DNA of 64,000 bases from Brachypodius melanocephalos (Eukaryota > Chordata > Aves > Passeriformes > Pycnonotidae): contig VZSR01000514.1 of NCBI GenBank assembly GCA_013398615.1, forward strand, positions 7,002,305 through 7,066,304. The letters run 5' to 3'. Shown here one piece after another: positions 52,105-64,000 of this stretch. The notes beneath the pieces are model-generated. The model saw only the letters and a list, made by a program, of their open reading frames with translations, searched no databases and was not told the origin of the DNA. The position numbers were made by a program, and so were the translations under genes. Every line of letters begins with the position of its first letter. The stretch's first letter is position 1.

Positions 52105-52146
52105 TATTTTTTTAAAATTTATTTATTTATTTTAATTTTTTTTTAG
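52105..52146. repeat. AT-rich low-complexity tract
   Basis: A run of ttta/aatt units, with T9 near the end, directly beyond the CR1 copy. Confidence 0.75.
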
Positions 52147-55100
52147 TGTATCACCTTATCCTTCAGCCTCTTCTTCAGTTTGCCCTTTATATATGCACAA
52201 TATCCATCCTTCCCACACTGGTAATTACTGCTGCCTGCTACAGTCAAAGGCTGGCATGCCTAAAATGAGAGGTGTGTGAAATGGGACACTGTCATTAACT
52301 TGGGTAATATGCAGGATCTGTAGAGTAACAGGAAAATCAAAGCTGTGGTGGATTCAGATTTTCTCCTTCCCAAATCTTAATTTTACTAAGTGACTTGACA
52401 CTGAAACCAGAAAGCTTACTCCACGCTTCCTCTAAGTTTGGCTATTTTTAGGATTTCCTGCAGAGCTCTTGGCCCTGAGCTTTAATTCCTCCTTCCCACA
52501 CACATGCCCATCCCTTTCCATGCACAGTGGAGTCAGTGATTCACGTCTGGTACACTCAGCCAGCAGGGATCAGTGACTTCTTCCTGTAGGATTGTGGCAC
52601 TTTGTAGCAAGGTGCAATGAAAATTCCTTTTAATGAAGAGAGATTTGTCTTAGGAAGGGAGTGTGGCTTGCATCCCCAGCAGAAGTGGTGCCTGGCAATT
52701 TAGGGTCTGTGATGCACATTTTGCTTACAAGGATGCATAATTCATTCACGAGGGAACCCGTAAATTATTCCAGTAATCCTTACCTGTGGGATAAATATTG
52801 TCCCCTAAGAAGCTCATATAACTATAATCTGATAATTTATTCTGTCAGGATAATACTAAGAAATTCTGTAATAAACATTCACTACTTGTTATTGGGCAAC
52901 TAGAGCTTTACTCAAATGCTGTTTCCCTGGTATTGTGCTTCAGCAATGCTTTTTCTGATTCTTCTCCATCGATCAATAGTGATATGAAAACAGATTTTTA
53001 GAAAGCACCATTCTCCTGCATCTTCTCATTATAAATTATCATTTTTTTCTTTGATGGTAGGTACATGAAAATATCCCAGATGGTCAAATAAACAATCAGA
53101 AGCAATGTCAAGCAGTTAAGATTCAGGTTTTTTCACTGGATACAGAATTTTGTTTTACCATCTTCAGCATAAGTAATTTTTCTACACTTACGGGAGGCCA
53201 CTTTGCACTTCTGGCCTGCGACAGACCCTATGAAAAATTCAAGACACGCAGCATTTTATATCCCAAATGAGACAAATTGCTATAGCAGGATTGGAGTGTG
53301 AAGGTTGTAACAATCAACAACCAGGACCCTGATCAGCCTGTCCCACTCCGAATGTGTACCAGCTCCCAGGGAGAGTTTGCATCAGCTGATAGCACAGGGC
53401 ATCCTGACACACAGCTCCAGGAAGAGACAGCTCCATCCTTTGTACCAGAGCAATTACACTGTCAAATCCCACTCAACAGCTCTGAGGGGTGCTGGGCAGC
53501 AATTCCCTCATTAGATCCTACATAAAATGTCCAAACGTGGAAATGCTAGTTTGGAAGGATGGGAATGCTAATCTGGAGTGTCTGATTGCTGCACAGAGCC
53601 TGTAGCTTTGCCAGTCACTTAGCCATCGAGCTGGACACTGATACAATGACAGTAAATTTCTAGGAGGTACAGCCAACATAAAATATTTCACTTCAGCAAG
53701 TGCCCTGCTCCATTCCATGTCTTCTATGCTTTTATATCCTCAAATGTTCCAAGTGCATTTATTTGTATGGATACATAAAGGTGCAACTTGAACACCTCAG
53801 TGCAGCAGAGTGAACTTACAATCCACAAAGGACAGGAGTTCCCAATAAAATAATATACATTACAAATCCTAGTTCTCAGTCCTGAATTAAGTTAATGTGA
53901 ATTTATCCAGATGAAGAGGGTAGTTCTCAGATCAAATCAGTGCTTTCAGTAGATGAAAGATGTCAAGACACCTGAAAATTGTGAAATTAGTTCCCAAGCT
54001 CATCTTCTAAACACACTGTATGGATGTACTTGTGAGTGGTTTTTCAGCCTATTTCAGGTGTTCTAGTGAAAGCTGATGTCCCTTCAGTAATAACTCCTGT
54101 AGTTGACTGAGAGATGGAACATCGTTATAAGAAAATTGCTGTTCATTTTCACACTCATCAATGGTACAAAGAAAAAAATCAATGAAAGCTGAGCATGGAC
54201 ACTGTCAATAAATTAACAAAGCAATTATGATTGGAAAATATTAATTTCAATCAAAATATCTTTGTTCACCAGTTGCAGTCCAGCCTGTGTGAACAGGTAA
54301 AGTGTGGAAATGCACCATATACTGAGAAAAATTATTAGCTTTCTTTTTCAGAAGTAAAATATGGTGCTATGGCTACACTTACATCTATGGATACGCTTCC
54401 AGATCCTATTCTATGTGAGGAATTGCACCAGTGATAACAGTGTCATTAAGAGAGAAAGGTCTTAGAAAAGTTAGGAGCTCTTAACTGTTGGTTGGCTTTG
54501 TTTTCCTTTTGGTATTATTTATATCTTTTGGATTGTGATACACAGGGCTCAATGAAATAAAAGCCTCAACTTCAAATCAGTAGTTTTAAGCACTCTCCAA
54601 AGTATAGGGCAGAGAAGGGAATATTGATTTCTCAAGAAATCAGCTATTAGGAAATGAAACAACTTTAAAAAGGTGGGAATGTTACCTTATTGGCAGTGCT
54701 TCATGAAGTGCATTGTGATCTTGGCTTTTGGATGCCACTTATACCATCTTCCTACAAACTGGAAAGCTCTTTTGCCAGAGGTTGAAAAGGAAGCATTTTT
54801 TTTCCTGTTCCAAACATTTTCAGCATTTCAAGCCAAACAATTTGTGTAGAGGAATAGATCTCTATTTAAAGAAATAAGAGCAGACTATTCATTATCTGGA
54901 ATCCTACTTTAGCATGTTCTTTGTTTTGGAAGCAAGGCTTTGTGAATTGTGGATTGTATTCATTTTATGACCTGACCAGCCATGAATGAAAGAGCTGGCT
55001 GATTTTGTCTCCATAGTTATGTGCCTTTCTTGTAAACTCTGCCTGAGCATGCTGTAATAATGTTTTCTTGTTCCAGACTGGTGAGGTTGAGATGGAAAGA

Positions 55101-58100
55101 AACGAACCTGATTGAAGTTGCAGGTCTGCTTGTAGCTTGTTTCATTCTAGATACGGTTGGAGCCAATTTTATTTCCTATTAGTCAAGATTCAAAAAAGCC
55201 TCCAGTCCCACATACACTGACTCCAGAGAGAAAGACTGATATGCTACAGTTTGATTTCCTGGAGCTCTGCTTGATTCAGTGAGAGGGGGTTGTTAGATGA
55301 GGCTGGAAAGATAAATGCCCCATTTAAAGGCTGAGATGCTGAAACGGGATCAAATTGAGCAGACAGCATTTTTAACTAACTGTGAGGTTGCCCATGAGTG
55401 TAACAACACAATCAAAAGTAGTAGGTTGTTATGTTTGTTTTCAAATTCAATGTGATGGTTGTATTGAGAAATACTTAATTGGAGAGAAACTTTTGATGCC
55501 GTCCTGCGCTCACAAATATTTTTCAAGCTAATGCCTCTCCTATTTCTTGACAACAAAACCAGAAGCACAAATGGGAAATGAAGTCAACCTTAACAATATG
55601 TACTGTTCCTTTATGAGCAGATTTGATTGTTCATTGTCTGCATATAGAGTGGTGTGCTGATATGACAGCACACAATATTCTGACTTCTCCCAGACTTTTA
55701 GGACACTTCAAGGTGTGATTATGGAAAGTAACATCCAAGAGATTGTGCAAGTTCGGTGTGACATGTTACTTGAAAATGACAAGAAAATGACTGCTCCTCT
55801 GAGGAGGTAGATGCTGCTGCATGTAAACATATGGGAAAATGTAATTTACTATGCTTTTCTTGTGGAAGCAGTTGTTTTTATTATTTAAATGGAAAGAAAA
55901 GATTCTTACAGTGTTAGTTTGTATTAGTGAGTTAGCTGTTCTTCCCACATATTCAGCTTTCTTTTGCACATAACTGCATCTGCATTTTTTTGAGAACACG
56001 ATAGAAAATGCAGCCCCAAAAGATAAGTTATGAAGTTTTAAGAGCTCTTAAGCAGATGCTTTAGAAATTATGACCAAATCATTGTGCCATTCCTTTTTGT
56101 TACCCCCAAAATAGCTTGTTATGTTTTAGAAATGTAGAGACATTTAAGTGTATTTTAAATCTGTTTCTATGTGTGTGTGAGCATAAAATGTCATGGATTT
56201 TTGTCAGATGAATATAACGTGCTTGGGAACTCTCTCTTTAGAAAGCTCAAATCTGTAGAAGTGATGCTGTTTAAGAAAATCTGGTTTTTTTCAAGTTTAC
56301 CAACTGGTCAGTACAAATCCCACCCCAATGTCATTCAATGATGTATCATTGTGATGCATCATTAAATATTGAACATGGATTATATAAGTGCTGCAGGATT
56401 TTGTTTAGTTCACTGTACATAAAGACTTGTGAAACTTGGCCAATAAGTATCCACAGTGTGAAGAAAGGATAAAAATGCTTTGTGATGCTGGTCTTTTACA
56501 TAGGAGTTAGGTGGAAACGAAGGAATTAGAGATATGCAACAGTACAATTTACAGACTTGAGAGAAATGCTCAGAATAGGTGGTCAGAAGTACTTTGGCTG
56601 TGAACTTTGCTGATCTGAACCTGCTGTGGGAATTATCCTTGTTATTTAAAGATCTAGTTTAATTATACCTAAATTCTGATTGCTTACATACCAAGCAGAC
56701 ATTTATTTTCTAATACTGTTAATGATTCAGTCAGGCTGTGTATCAGGCATTAGTACCTATACACAAGGCTGTGTCTGCAGCTATTTCAAGCAATTAACAA
56801 ATTTAAATGTAACTTCTGCCATATGGGTGGCCATTTTGTCCTATTTATAAGCTTGCTTTTTGAAGTATTTCTGTTGTTAGATAGGAAACATATATTCAGA
56901 CAAACTGAAGTGCCATTTCTCTGTTCCCTGAATTCAGTCCATTTTGGTGAACTCATAAACTGTAGAACATTACGATTTTTGTTCTTTTAGTTGCATTTCC
57001 TAGGAAAAATTGGCAGCAGGCCAAAATAATAGCTGCACTCAAACAGTTTTAAGGGTTCAGGTCCAGGTTGCTAACCAGAGCAGCTGCACTGTGAGGTGTT
57101 GGTGTTGCTGGAGCAGTGGGGAAAGAGGAGGAACAGTCAGGGTTCTGCTCCCCAGCCACATCCTCCAGACCTGTCAGGGAGCATTATGCCTTTGCCACAT
57201 CTGGGAGGCCAGGGAAAAGATAATTTTCACCCATGGGATTATTGCTGACAGTTGATATATTTGGTCCTGAACATGAAGCTGAAGGGTTGTATGATGCAGC
57301 TGATTTGTCCAATGTCAAGCAGTAGGGCACTGGGGAGAACATTGCAGTTGAGCTAGCAAACCTTTAAAGTCTGTTCATTAAAGCAAACAGACGGAAAAAT
57401 GGTGGAGGGATAATTGCTTCAAGGGTTATTTTAAGAGGAAATAAATGAAACTAGAAAGCCAAGGTTTTGCATGTAATGGTTTGCCAGATTTGACTTACTC
57501 CCTTCCCCTGGGTGAGTGCATTGTGATGGAGCCTTCAGTAGTGTGATATTGTTGTGTGTTTGTGCAGAACACCTGCAATGTTCTTTGCACAGGCTGGACC
57601 ATAAGAAAGGACAAAATTATGTTTGAACAAACAGCTGCAGTGTTTGAATGTTTGCTCTTGCCACTGACATCTATAGCAAGGTTTTCTTCTGAATGTGGAT
57701 GCTGTTGGATGCACATTTGAGGGTGGGGGGTGTGTGTGTGCAAAGACATGCATGTACACCTGGAATTGAGGAAATGAGGAGCTTTCTCCTGCTGCACAAA
57801 AAGAACTATCAATTTCCCAGAAGAAGAATGCTGTAAGAGCCAGTTTAAACATTTTAGTGCTATCGATGTATGACTTTAAGCCCTGGGTAAAAGCTGGCTG
57901 AATATGTCATAGACATGATTTGTCTTTGGATGATAGCAGCATCTCTCATAAAGCACTCCACTCAATCTGTGGAATGATATTAGTAGTGAATGTGGAGAAT
58001 GCTCTTTTCCAGTAGCTTGAGGTATGCTTATATGAATCTAACTGGTGACTGACATGGTAAATAAAATCCAGAGGAAAATGATACACGGTTAAGGATGTAT

Positions 58101-60300
58101 TTTAGTGACAGGCAATGCAGCAGCAAAGGCAAGCAGAGATAGAGTCCTGCAGTTAGGACACGAAAATAAAAGGAAACAAATGCCTTCCAGAACTAATGAT
58201 CCCTTGAATCTTTTATCTGTTATCCCAAATGAGACTGGGAAAGGGCTATTTAATGGAAAAAAAACCCTATTCCACTCCATCTTTTACTAAGTCTTGTATA
58301 TTCCCCTCCTCAGTACCCACACTTATGAAATGCCTATTAGGAATAGAATCATTCCATTTGGAGAAGGGTGTATCAATGCACGTATTAACAGTGTGGAGGT
58401 CTAGGTAGGTACATTATTTTACCATCTACATTGTTCAAACCACATTTCCTCTTATCTTTGTGACACTAATTCTAGCACCAGAATTGCATTAGTCCCCATA
58501 GTGGATCTTCATTTCTGACAGTACATTTCTGAGCAAATGAAAAATCATCCAGTCATTTCTGTCTAATTAGTTGTGTCTCTAAATACCTAATTATCACTGG
58601 GAACAAATTGCATACTACAAAGATAATATTATGGAGAGCTGTTAATCTGTTAAGATGCTGCTTTTGAGTTTTGTACAGTTGATGCAGCTGTTAAAACAGA
58701 ATTTTTGCCACCTGGATATATCATTACCATTTTATTGTAAAATTCAGAAATAACTGATGAGAAACCAGAGTATTGGAGTTGGCTTCTTAAAGCATTGTGC
58801 TTGTCAGATAAAGAAATGTATCCTTATGTCCTTCATAATCTACTCTTTTCCATACTTTAAGCTACTTTGGCATTCTTAAAAGGTGAGTTTGTGGCAAGAG
58901 TAAAAATTAAATGTTCTGTCAGGGTTATTTGGTTTGTTAATAGCTTGGTTTGCATTGTCCACATACACATGGCAAGACAGAATAACACAGTGGATATTCT
59001 TGGAATTTTCAGCCAAATGCAATCTGCATGGAAATTGCACGTTTCTGTAGAATACTTGACAATTATGCTTAGGTGGCTTAACTGTAATTAACGTGTAATG
59101 TGCACTTTGGCTAGAAAAGAGAAATTACCAGGTACTTACCTCGTGATTATTTCAGCATGCTCTGCACTGTTATGGTTTGTGGTCATAGTAGTGCAGAGTG
59201 CTGAGTATTCTCAGCTCATTCTGAAGTCCATCGGTGCTGAGTATCTCCAGAACCTCCTAGATGAGGTCCTGAATCCCTGGGAAATACACTACAGTCACTA
59301 CTGTATGTAAAGCATAATTTATAGCTAATGCCTGCATAGAGGTAGTGCTGCTGCTTGTCAATGATATCATCAAAAATTCCCAGCTCAAGGACATTCTTGA
59401 TCACTAGAGTTATAAAACTTTATTTGTAGTAAAACCTCCCTTTCGAGGTGAAGCTTTGGATTTTCTCATATTCCTTTTTCCTTTTCTTCATAGCAATTCT
59501 TCAGGCTAAAAGATTTTAAAGGTGACATGTATGAACTAGAGTGACTTCAGTTTTAGAGGTAAATGCAGCTTTGCACACATTATGTTTTTGTATTGATTTG
59601 CTAATATGAAACCTATAAAAATGTGGACTGATAATAAGTTGAGAGTTCTAATTAGCAGTCATCATGCTGCCACCTCTTCTATGTAATCAAATCAGCAAAA
59701 CTCCTGACAATATGAAAGAGAGGTGCTTGAAGAAGTCTGTTAGTAATCTCACAGGAATACATCTAAAATTTATGCCCTATTTTACTTTCATGAAAAAGTT
59801 AATTAAACTAATCAGCACTTCGAGAACCACAAGAGAAATCCTGTCCCAAATTCTGTATACAGACAGCCTTGAAATGGGAATGAGGATGTAACCATGCTGT
59901 GTCCCTTGCCAGAACCTGCAGGGACCTGTGAGGGTGCTGTGGGCATTGTGACCTTCCCCTGTTGTGGTGGTCACTCCCACTGGACTCACATTCTGCAGCC
60001 ACAGAGCCTTGGAGATGCTGTAGGATTCAAATTTGCTGTATCCAGAGACATGTGTGTGGTGATTTGTTTTCCTCTGGGGTCTGCCCACATTGGTTTCTCA
60101 GTCCTTACATCCCCTCTCACTCAGCAGAGAGCTGGCTGCATGATCATGAGCATTCTTTGTACTGGTGGGGGGATTTAGGCAGAGGAACCTGAGGAGCTGG
60201 GCTTGGAATCCAAGCTGGGCAGAGGTGGACAGAAAGCAGTGCCTGAGCTGGGGCAGAGAGAGCAGGACCCCAGGCAAGGCTGAGGCTGCTCCTTCCTAAG
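52147..60300. other. ATRNL1: Intronic stretch without a recognised element
   Basis: No exon, RNA gene or named transposon is seen. A short imperfect palindrome lies at 56337-56363 and a short TG run near 57730-57740. Frames reach 105 codons, but these overlap in two frames on the same strand (57495-57812 and 57535-57852), as chance frames do. Confidence 0.55.
56337..56363. repeat. 27-bp imperfect palindrome
   Basis: Outer arms aatgatg and catcatt are perfectly complementary, and part of the interior (atca / tgat) also pairs. It contains overlapping tgatg/catca motifs. Confidence 0.55.
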
Positions 60301-60309
60301 GGGATTCTT

Positions 60310-60505
60310 ACCCCAGAGGGTGGCTGGGCACTGGGGCGGTGTCCCAAGGGAGAGGGATCACAGCACCAAGCCTGACGGAGCTCAAAGAGCGTTTGGACAA
60401 TGCTCATGGGCACATGGTGTGACTCTTGGGGCTGTGCAGGGCCAGGAGTTGGACTCAATGATCCTCGTGGGTCCCTTCCAACTCAGCACGTTCTGTGATT
60501 CTTGA
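60310..60505 (+). mobile_element. CR1 LINE 3' end (CR1-E/J-like), sense
   Basis: In order: gagggtggctgggcactggg, then tgtcccaagggagagggatc, acagcaccaagcctgacgga, ggcacatggtgtgactcttg, ggccaggagttggactcaat, and the terminal gggtcccttccaactcagca with ttctgtgattct. This is the best-preserved repeat in the window, and from memory the subfamily is one common in songbirds. The GC-rich DNA from about 60180 to 60310 may be an extension of the same element. Sense with the host gene. Confidence 0.9.
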
Positions 60506-60961
60506 ATGAGCTGTGGATCCCAGCACAGTAAAATACACCAGAAGCCTATGATGCCTTAAACCAGGGAAGCTGTGGATGAGCATCTCCTTGCACCCAAGTT
60601 GGCTTCAAGGAAACTGGCTTCCAACTCCAACTTTTTCTGATGAAAGAGAGAAACAGAGGTTCTGAGCCTGCTTACTTTAGAGGAGCCAAGACAAAGTAAG
60701 CAGAGCCCCAGTACCTAAAGCACACAATGCAATAGTTTGACAAGTTTTATTCAGAGAAGACATTATTGTGCTGAAAGCCACAACTGTGAGCTAGATTGAA
60801 AACCAAGAGAAACACAAAGGCTATTTTTCCATGATGATCAAATGGACCAGTATTGCTGAGTAATTCAGTTTTGGTGGAATTTGATTCCTCTGTGTTGTGC
60901 TGTCTGCAAGGCAGAGCCTGTTTCCGGCACTCCAGCTGGGTTATTTGTTAGAATGTTTGCT

Positions 60962-61027
60962 GGTTTGTGGTTTTGTTTTTTGTTTTTTTGTTTTTTTGTT
61001 TTTTTGTTTTTTTTTTTTTTTTTTTTT
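60962..61027 (+). repeat. T/G tract with (GTTTTTTT)n units ending in poly-T
   Basis: At least four near-perfect gttttttt octamers, followed by an uninterrupted T run of about 22 bases. On the minus strand this gives a Lys-rich artefactual frame. True length may differ because of homopolymer error. Confidence 0.9.
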
Positions 61028-61084
61028 ATGTAGTGCTGGGAAGCCTTAATCATGGGTCAAGCCTGCATTGTTTTAGGCACTAAA

Positions 61085-61445
61085 TGAACTCAGAACAAAG
61101 AGGCAGCTCTGCTGCCATAGAGTTTATAATCTAAGTAGAAAACAAGAGACAACAGATGGGTCTAGACAGACGGGGGAGCATAAGGAAACAATGTGACAGC
61201 ACTGGGCAGCCAAAAAGTCAGTGTGCAAGGGAGAGCAGCAGGCCAGCTATGAGTTTTCTATAAGCAACATATCAAAGGCAGGATCCGAAATGAGATAATT
61301 AAGACAGCTTTGCAGATGGCTGCAGGGAACTCCTAAGAATGAGGCAGTGTGGTGGGGAAGGGCTTTGGAAATAAAGACAAACATTTTGTGTTTTAGGGCA
61401 TAAAAGGTGGGAAATAAAGCAGGCAACACTCAGATAGGGGTGATA
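61085..61445 (+). mobile_element. Old dispersed amniote/sauropsid repeat, family not named
   Basis: The segment agagtttataatctaagtag, then aacaagagacaacagatggg, tctagacagacgggggagca and taaggaaacaatgtgacagc, and further on gctttgcagatggctgcagg with gaactcctaagaatgaggca, runs collinear with a high-copy repeat I remember from reptile and bird genomic sequence. I cannot name the family reliably, and the boundaries are approximate. Confidence 0.45.
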
Positions 61446-62996
61446 TCACCAAAAATATTAGGTAAGTACATGGGGGTTTTTGCAGCAGCATTCTGTCTAG
61501 GTAGGAGTGAGCTAAAGCTGTGTGCCTTTGATCCACTTTATAAGTGAGGAAGAATGGGAAGAATTCTCCTTCCTCTCATCCTCACTGAAGGATTTTTCCC
61601 CCACTGTATCAGCAGACACTTCTTGGCCATGGAGAATTTGATGAGATTCACTTTTGAGCACATAAAATACTTTGTTTGGTCGTAGAGGCTACAAAACACT
61701 TCTGAACTCCCAGATTTCAAAGACTACTGAAACAAAAGCCTGGATTTGGAAGTCAAATAGATTTTTTTTCTCAAACAGAACAGAAAAATAATCATAAGAC
61801 CGTGTTTGATTATACTGGGCAGTTGGTAAACAACTTGACAGCAGTTTCATCTCATGGTTACGTTAGCTATTATTTTATATGGCAGTTGTATTTGGCAAAT
61901 TACAATTTCCCTTTGAAAATGATCCTTGGAAAATAATACATGACGTTTTAAATTGCCATGGTCCATATATGCAAATGGATAAATGCAAGATAACTACATG
62001 CAGCTAGATGGTGTTAACTGAGTTAAAAGAGCCTTTACTCTCGGATCTCTCATTTTGGTATTTCAGTATCCCCTTGCTTTATTAATAAAGTTTTCTGTGT
62101 TTAAAATGAAAATTGCTTGCAAAAATATATAAGCATTGTTTGCTTTCAATTTCTGTGCAGTACATAAAGAAGATAAGAGCACTGAGTATCTCTTAACAGA
62201 ATGAAATCCCTCCATATGGCACCCTTCTCCCATTAAGATATATAATATGAACCCAAAAAGCATCTTTTAAAATAGTTTTATAGCTGAAATGGGATTTTAG
62301 TTTAGCTTAATTTGTGAATTGCCAGAAGCAAGAATTATCCTTAATGCTGTCTGTATAAGGCTGCTCCCACAGCTGCTCTTAAGCAATTCTATATCAAAAT
62401 AACCAGGAGCTGTCTCACATTCATCCAGAAGTTAGGTCTCTAATCTGAATTAATCTAAGCTTCCTTGAGAGTCAACAGAAAGAATGAAGCACTTGGACAG
62501 GACATCTTGTCCTGTTCTATTACATGAGTTTGAAATAAAATTATCTCTTAAATCTCACTCTTGAGGTATCTCTGTTCCTCTTCTACAGAGGGAGCCTAGA
62601 TGATTAGCTTACTCTCCTCACCTCACTCGAGGCAGCTGGAGTTGGAGGAGATTAAAAACAACCTTTGAAACTGAGCTGAACTGCCTTTTATTTCAGGCTC
62701 TTGGATGTAGCACGGTGCTGCAGTTCACAGACATATCTCTGCTCAGCAAGCCAGGGGAGAATGAGAGTCTGTGCAGAGCCAGGACAGAATAGCTGCATCA
62801 CTTAACCTGGCAGGTTCACAGCTCCAAGGCTGTCCAGGTGAGCAGTGACTATGAGCTGTGACAGGAAATCACCTGAGAAACTCAGATGTTTGGTGTGAGG
62901 TAACCCCAATGTCGTGTACTGAGCACTGTGAATAATTAACAGTCTCACACACTGTGGTTCTGACATAAAGAAGAGCCTTTATTTAAAAGAGCAGTA
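61446..62996. other. ATRNL1: Intronic stretch without a recognised element
   Basis: No recognisable element. A somewhat GC-richer part lies around 62690-62880. Confidence 0.55.
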
Positions 62997-63008
62997 TTTT
63001 TTTTTTTT
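62997..63008 (+). repeat. T12 homopolymer
   Basis: Twelve T in a row next to unique sequence; no accompanying retroelement body was recognised. Confidence 0.8.
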
Positions 63009-63128
63009 GCATGACTGTTCTCATATCAACCTCTTTGCTTCATCCCTGAGGTCCTCACCTGAGTACCCAAAGCATCTTCTGTGCTCGAGGTTGCTGCTGA
63101 CTCTGCAGCATGGCAGCATCTACTGTGC

Positions 63129-63164
63129 TGCAAAGATTGGATCTTGCAATCTTTGCAAAGATTG
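63129..63164. repeat. 11-bp perfect hairpin plus an overlapping direct repeat
   Basis: The arm tgcaaagattg (63129-63139) is perfectly complementary to caatctttgca (63147-63157) across a 7-nt loop. The 10-mer gcaaagattg recurs directly at 63155-63164, overlapping the right arm, so one motif appears twice direct and once inverted within 36 bases. Such arrangements often come from template-switch mutation. Confidence 0.75.
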
Positions 63165-64000
63165 AGAACTTGCAGGAGTCTTTCTTCAGCTGTAACATAC
63201 TTAATTCTCACAGCTACTTGCCAGATGCAGATATATTTGATTAAGTGCAGCGACCATGATTCTGTCTTACCTGCTCTCAGCCATAATCTGCTTTATAACT
63301 TTCTCTGTTAAAAGTTCTGGTAGCCCTGCTGTTTGAAAGACTTTTTATAGAGTTCTCAGAGCCTGTAAAAGAAGCCTTTTCCATAAATCATATTTTTTAA
63401 AGTGCTGCTCTGAGTGATTTGACATTTTTTCAAAAGTAAGATAAAAGTTTATGTACTTGGAAATTATGTCCCTAAGAAGTATGCACTTTATATTTTATTT
63501 ATTTTGATAGCTTATGTTATGATACATTTGATAGATCCTGAAAGACACTGACAGTTTTAAAGATGCAGCCAATAAACTTTCATTAGTGGGGAAGGTGTGC
63601 CCCATAATGATCAGATGCCTTTGTCTATGCAAAGACATTGTATCAGCCTTATGACATTTTTCTTTTTCAAAAAAATTTTTATGTGTTTTTTTACCAGTGT
63701 GACGTAATTCCAGACAAGAAATATTTGACAAACAGTGGAAGGAAGTTCAAAAAGCTTTGGGGCACAAATTCTCTGGGATTATAATCCTTAAAGAGAACAG
63801 GTGAAAGACAGCAGTGATACATTTTCTTATCAAAGTTTAGTCCGTACATGTGTGTATATATAATTCTAATACCAACATACTGTAAGTAACATCAATTGGA
63901 CTAGCATAATTTGCTAGCCAGGCAGAAAGAGAACCAGAACCTCATACAGCCAAATTTTAGATTAACTCATTGCATGTGGAAGAGACTATTCATTAACACC
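63165..64000. other. ATRNL1: Intronic end of window without a recognised element
   Basis: AT-rich. Nothing recognised. Confidence 0.5.

Larger units (their letters stand above)
37822..64000 (+). other. ATRNL1: ATRNL1 intron downstream of the exon (partial, 3' end outside the window)
   Basis: About 26.2 kb follows the donor. The final exon should open by completing the split Gly codon and continue into the last roughly 40 residues. No acceptor followed by such a reading was seen by eye, so the last exon probably lies beyond the window. Contents are a purine tract, a TAA microsatellite, two CR1 pieces, a T/G tract and an old dispersed repeat, listed separately. Confidence 0.75.

Noticed and set aside
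58341..58375. ggaatagaatcattccattt considered as a CR1 end
   Set aside because: Only a few bases match and no flanking CR1 landmarks are present.

Overview
The window reads as a piece of a vertebrate nuclear genome, almost certainly a bird and probably a passerine or other neoavian. It is AT-rich and contains no long open reading frames. The recognisable transposon remains are mainly CR1 LINE pieces, and one of these (about 60310-60505) resembles the CR1-E/J-type 3' ends I associate with songbird genomes. Repeat density is low, as in birds. The species assignment is inference.

There is one real coding feature: a 115-bp exon on the + strand at 37707-37821, with canonical splice sites at both ends. 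It encodes 38 residues plus one split codon that match the cytoplasmic C-terminal tail of the attractin family, best attractin-like 1 (ATRNL1). ATRNL1 is one of the largest vertebrate genes, with huge introns. That explains why the rest of the window is non-coding: about 37.7 kb of upstream intron (1-37706) and about 26.2 kb of downstream intron (37822-64000). I found neither the preceding exon nor the final exon, so both probably lie outside the window.

Layout: 1-37.7 kb is intron holding two short CR1 3' tails (about 7.46 and 21.74 kb), a possible hAT DNA-transposon end (18.635 kb), several G/T-rich or A/C-rich low-complexity tracts, three small tandem duplications, two GC-richer patches (about 17.85-18.34 and 26.82-27.08 kb), a CpG-bearing patch that could be regulatory (12.94-13.16 kb) and an assembly gap (32536-32621). 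The exon follows. The 3' intron, 37.8-64 kb, holds a purine tract, a (TAA)15 microsatellite (48838-48882), a degenerate antisense CR1 (about 51.55-51.99 kb), a sense CR1 3' end (about 60.31-60.505 kb), a long T/G tract and an old dispersed repeat (about 61.09-61.45 kb).

The other open reading frames (60-155 codons, scattered on both strands, many overlapping) look like chance frames. No RNA gene, CRISPR array, promoter, endogenous retrovirus or novel protein system could be supported. Part 2 therefore offers modest leads rather than a new system.
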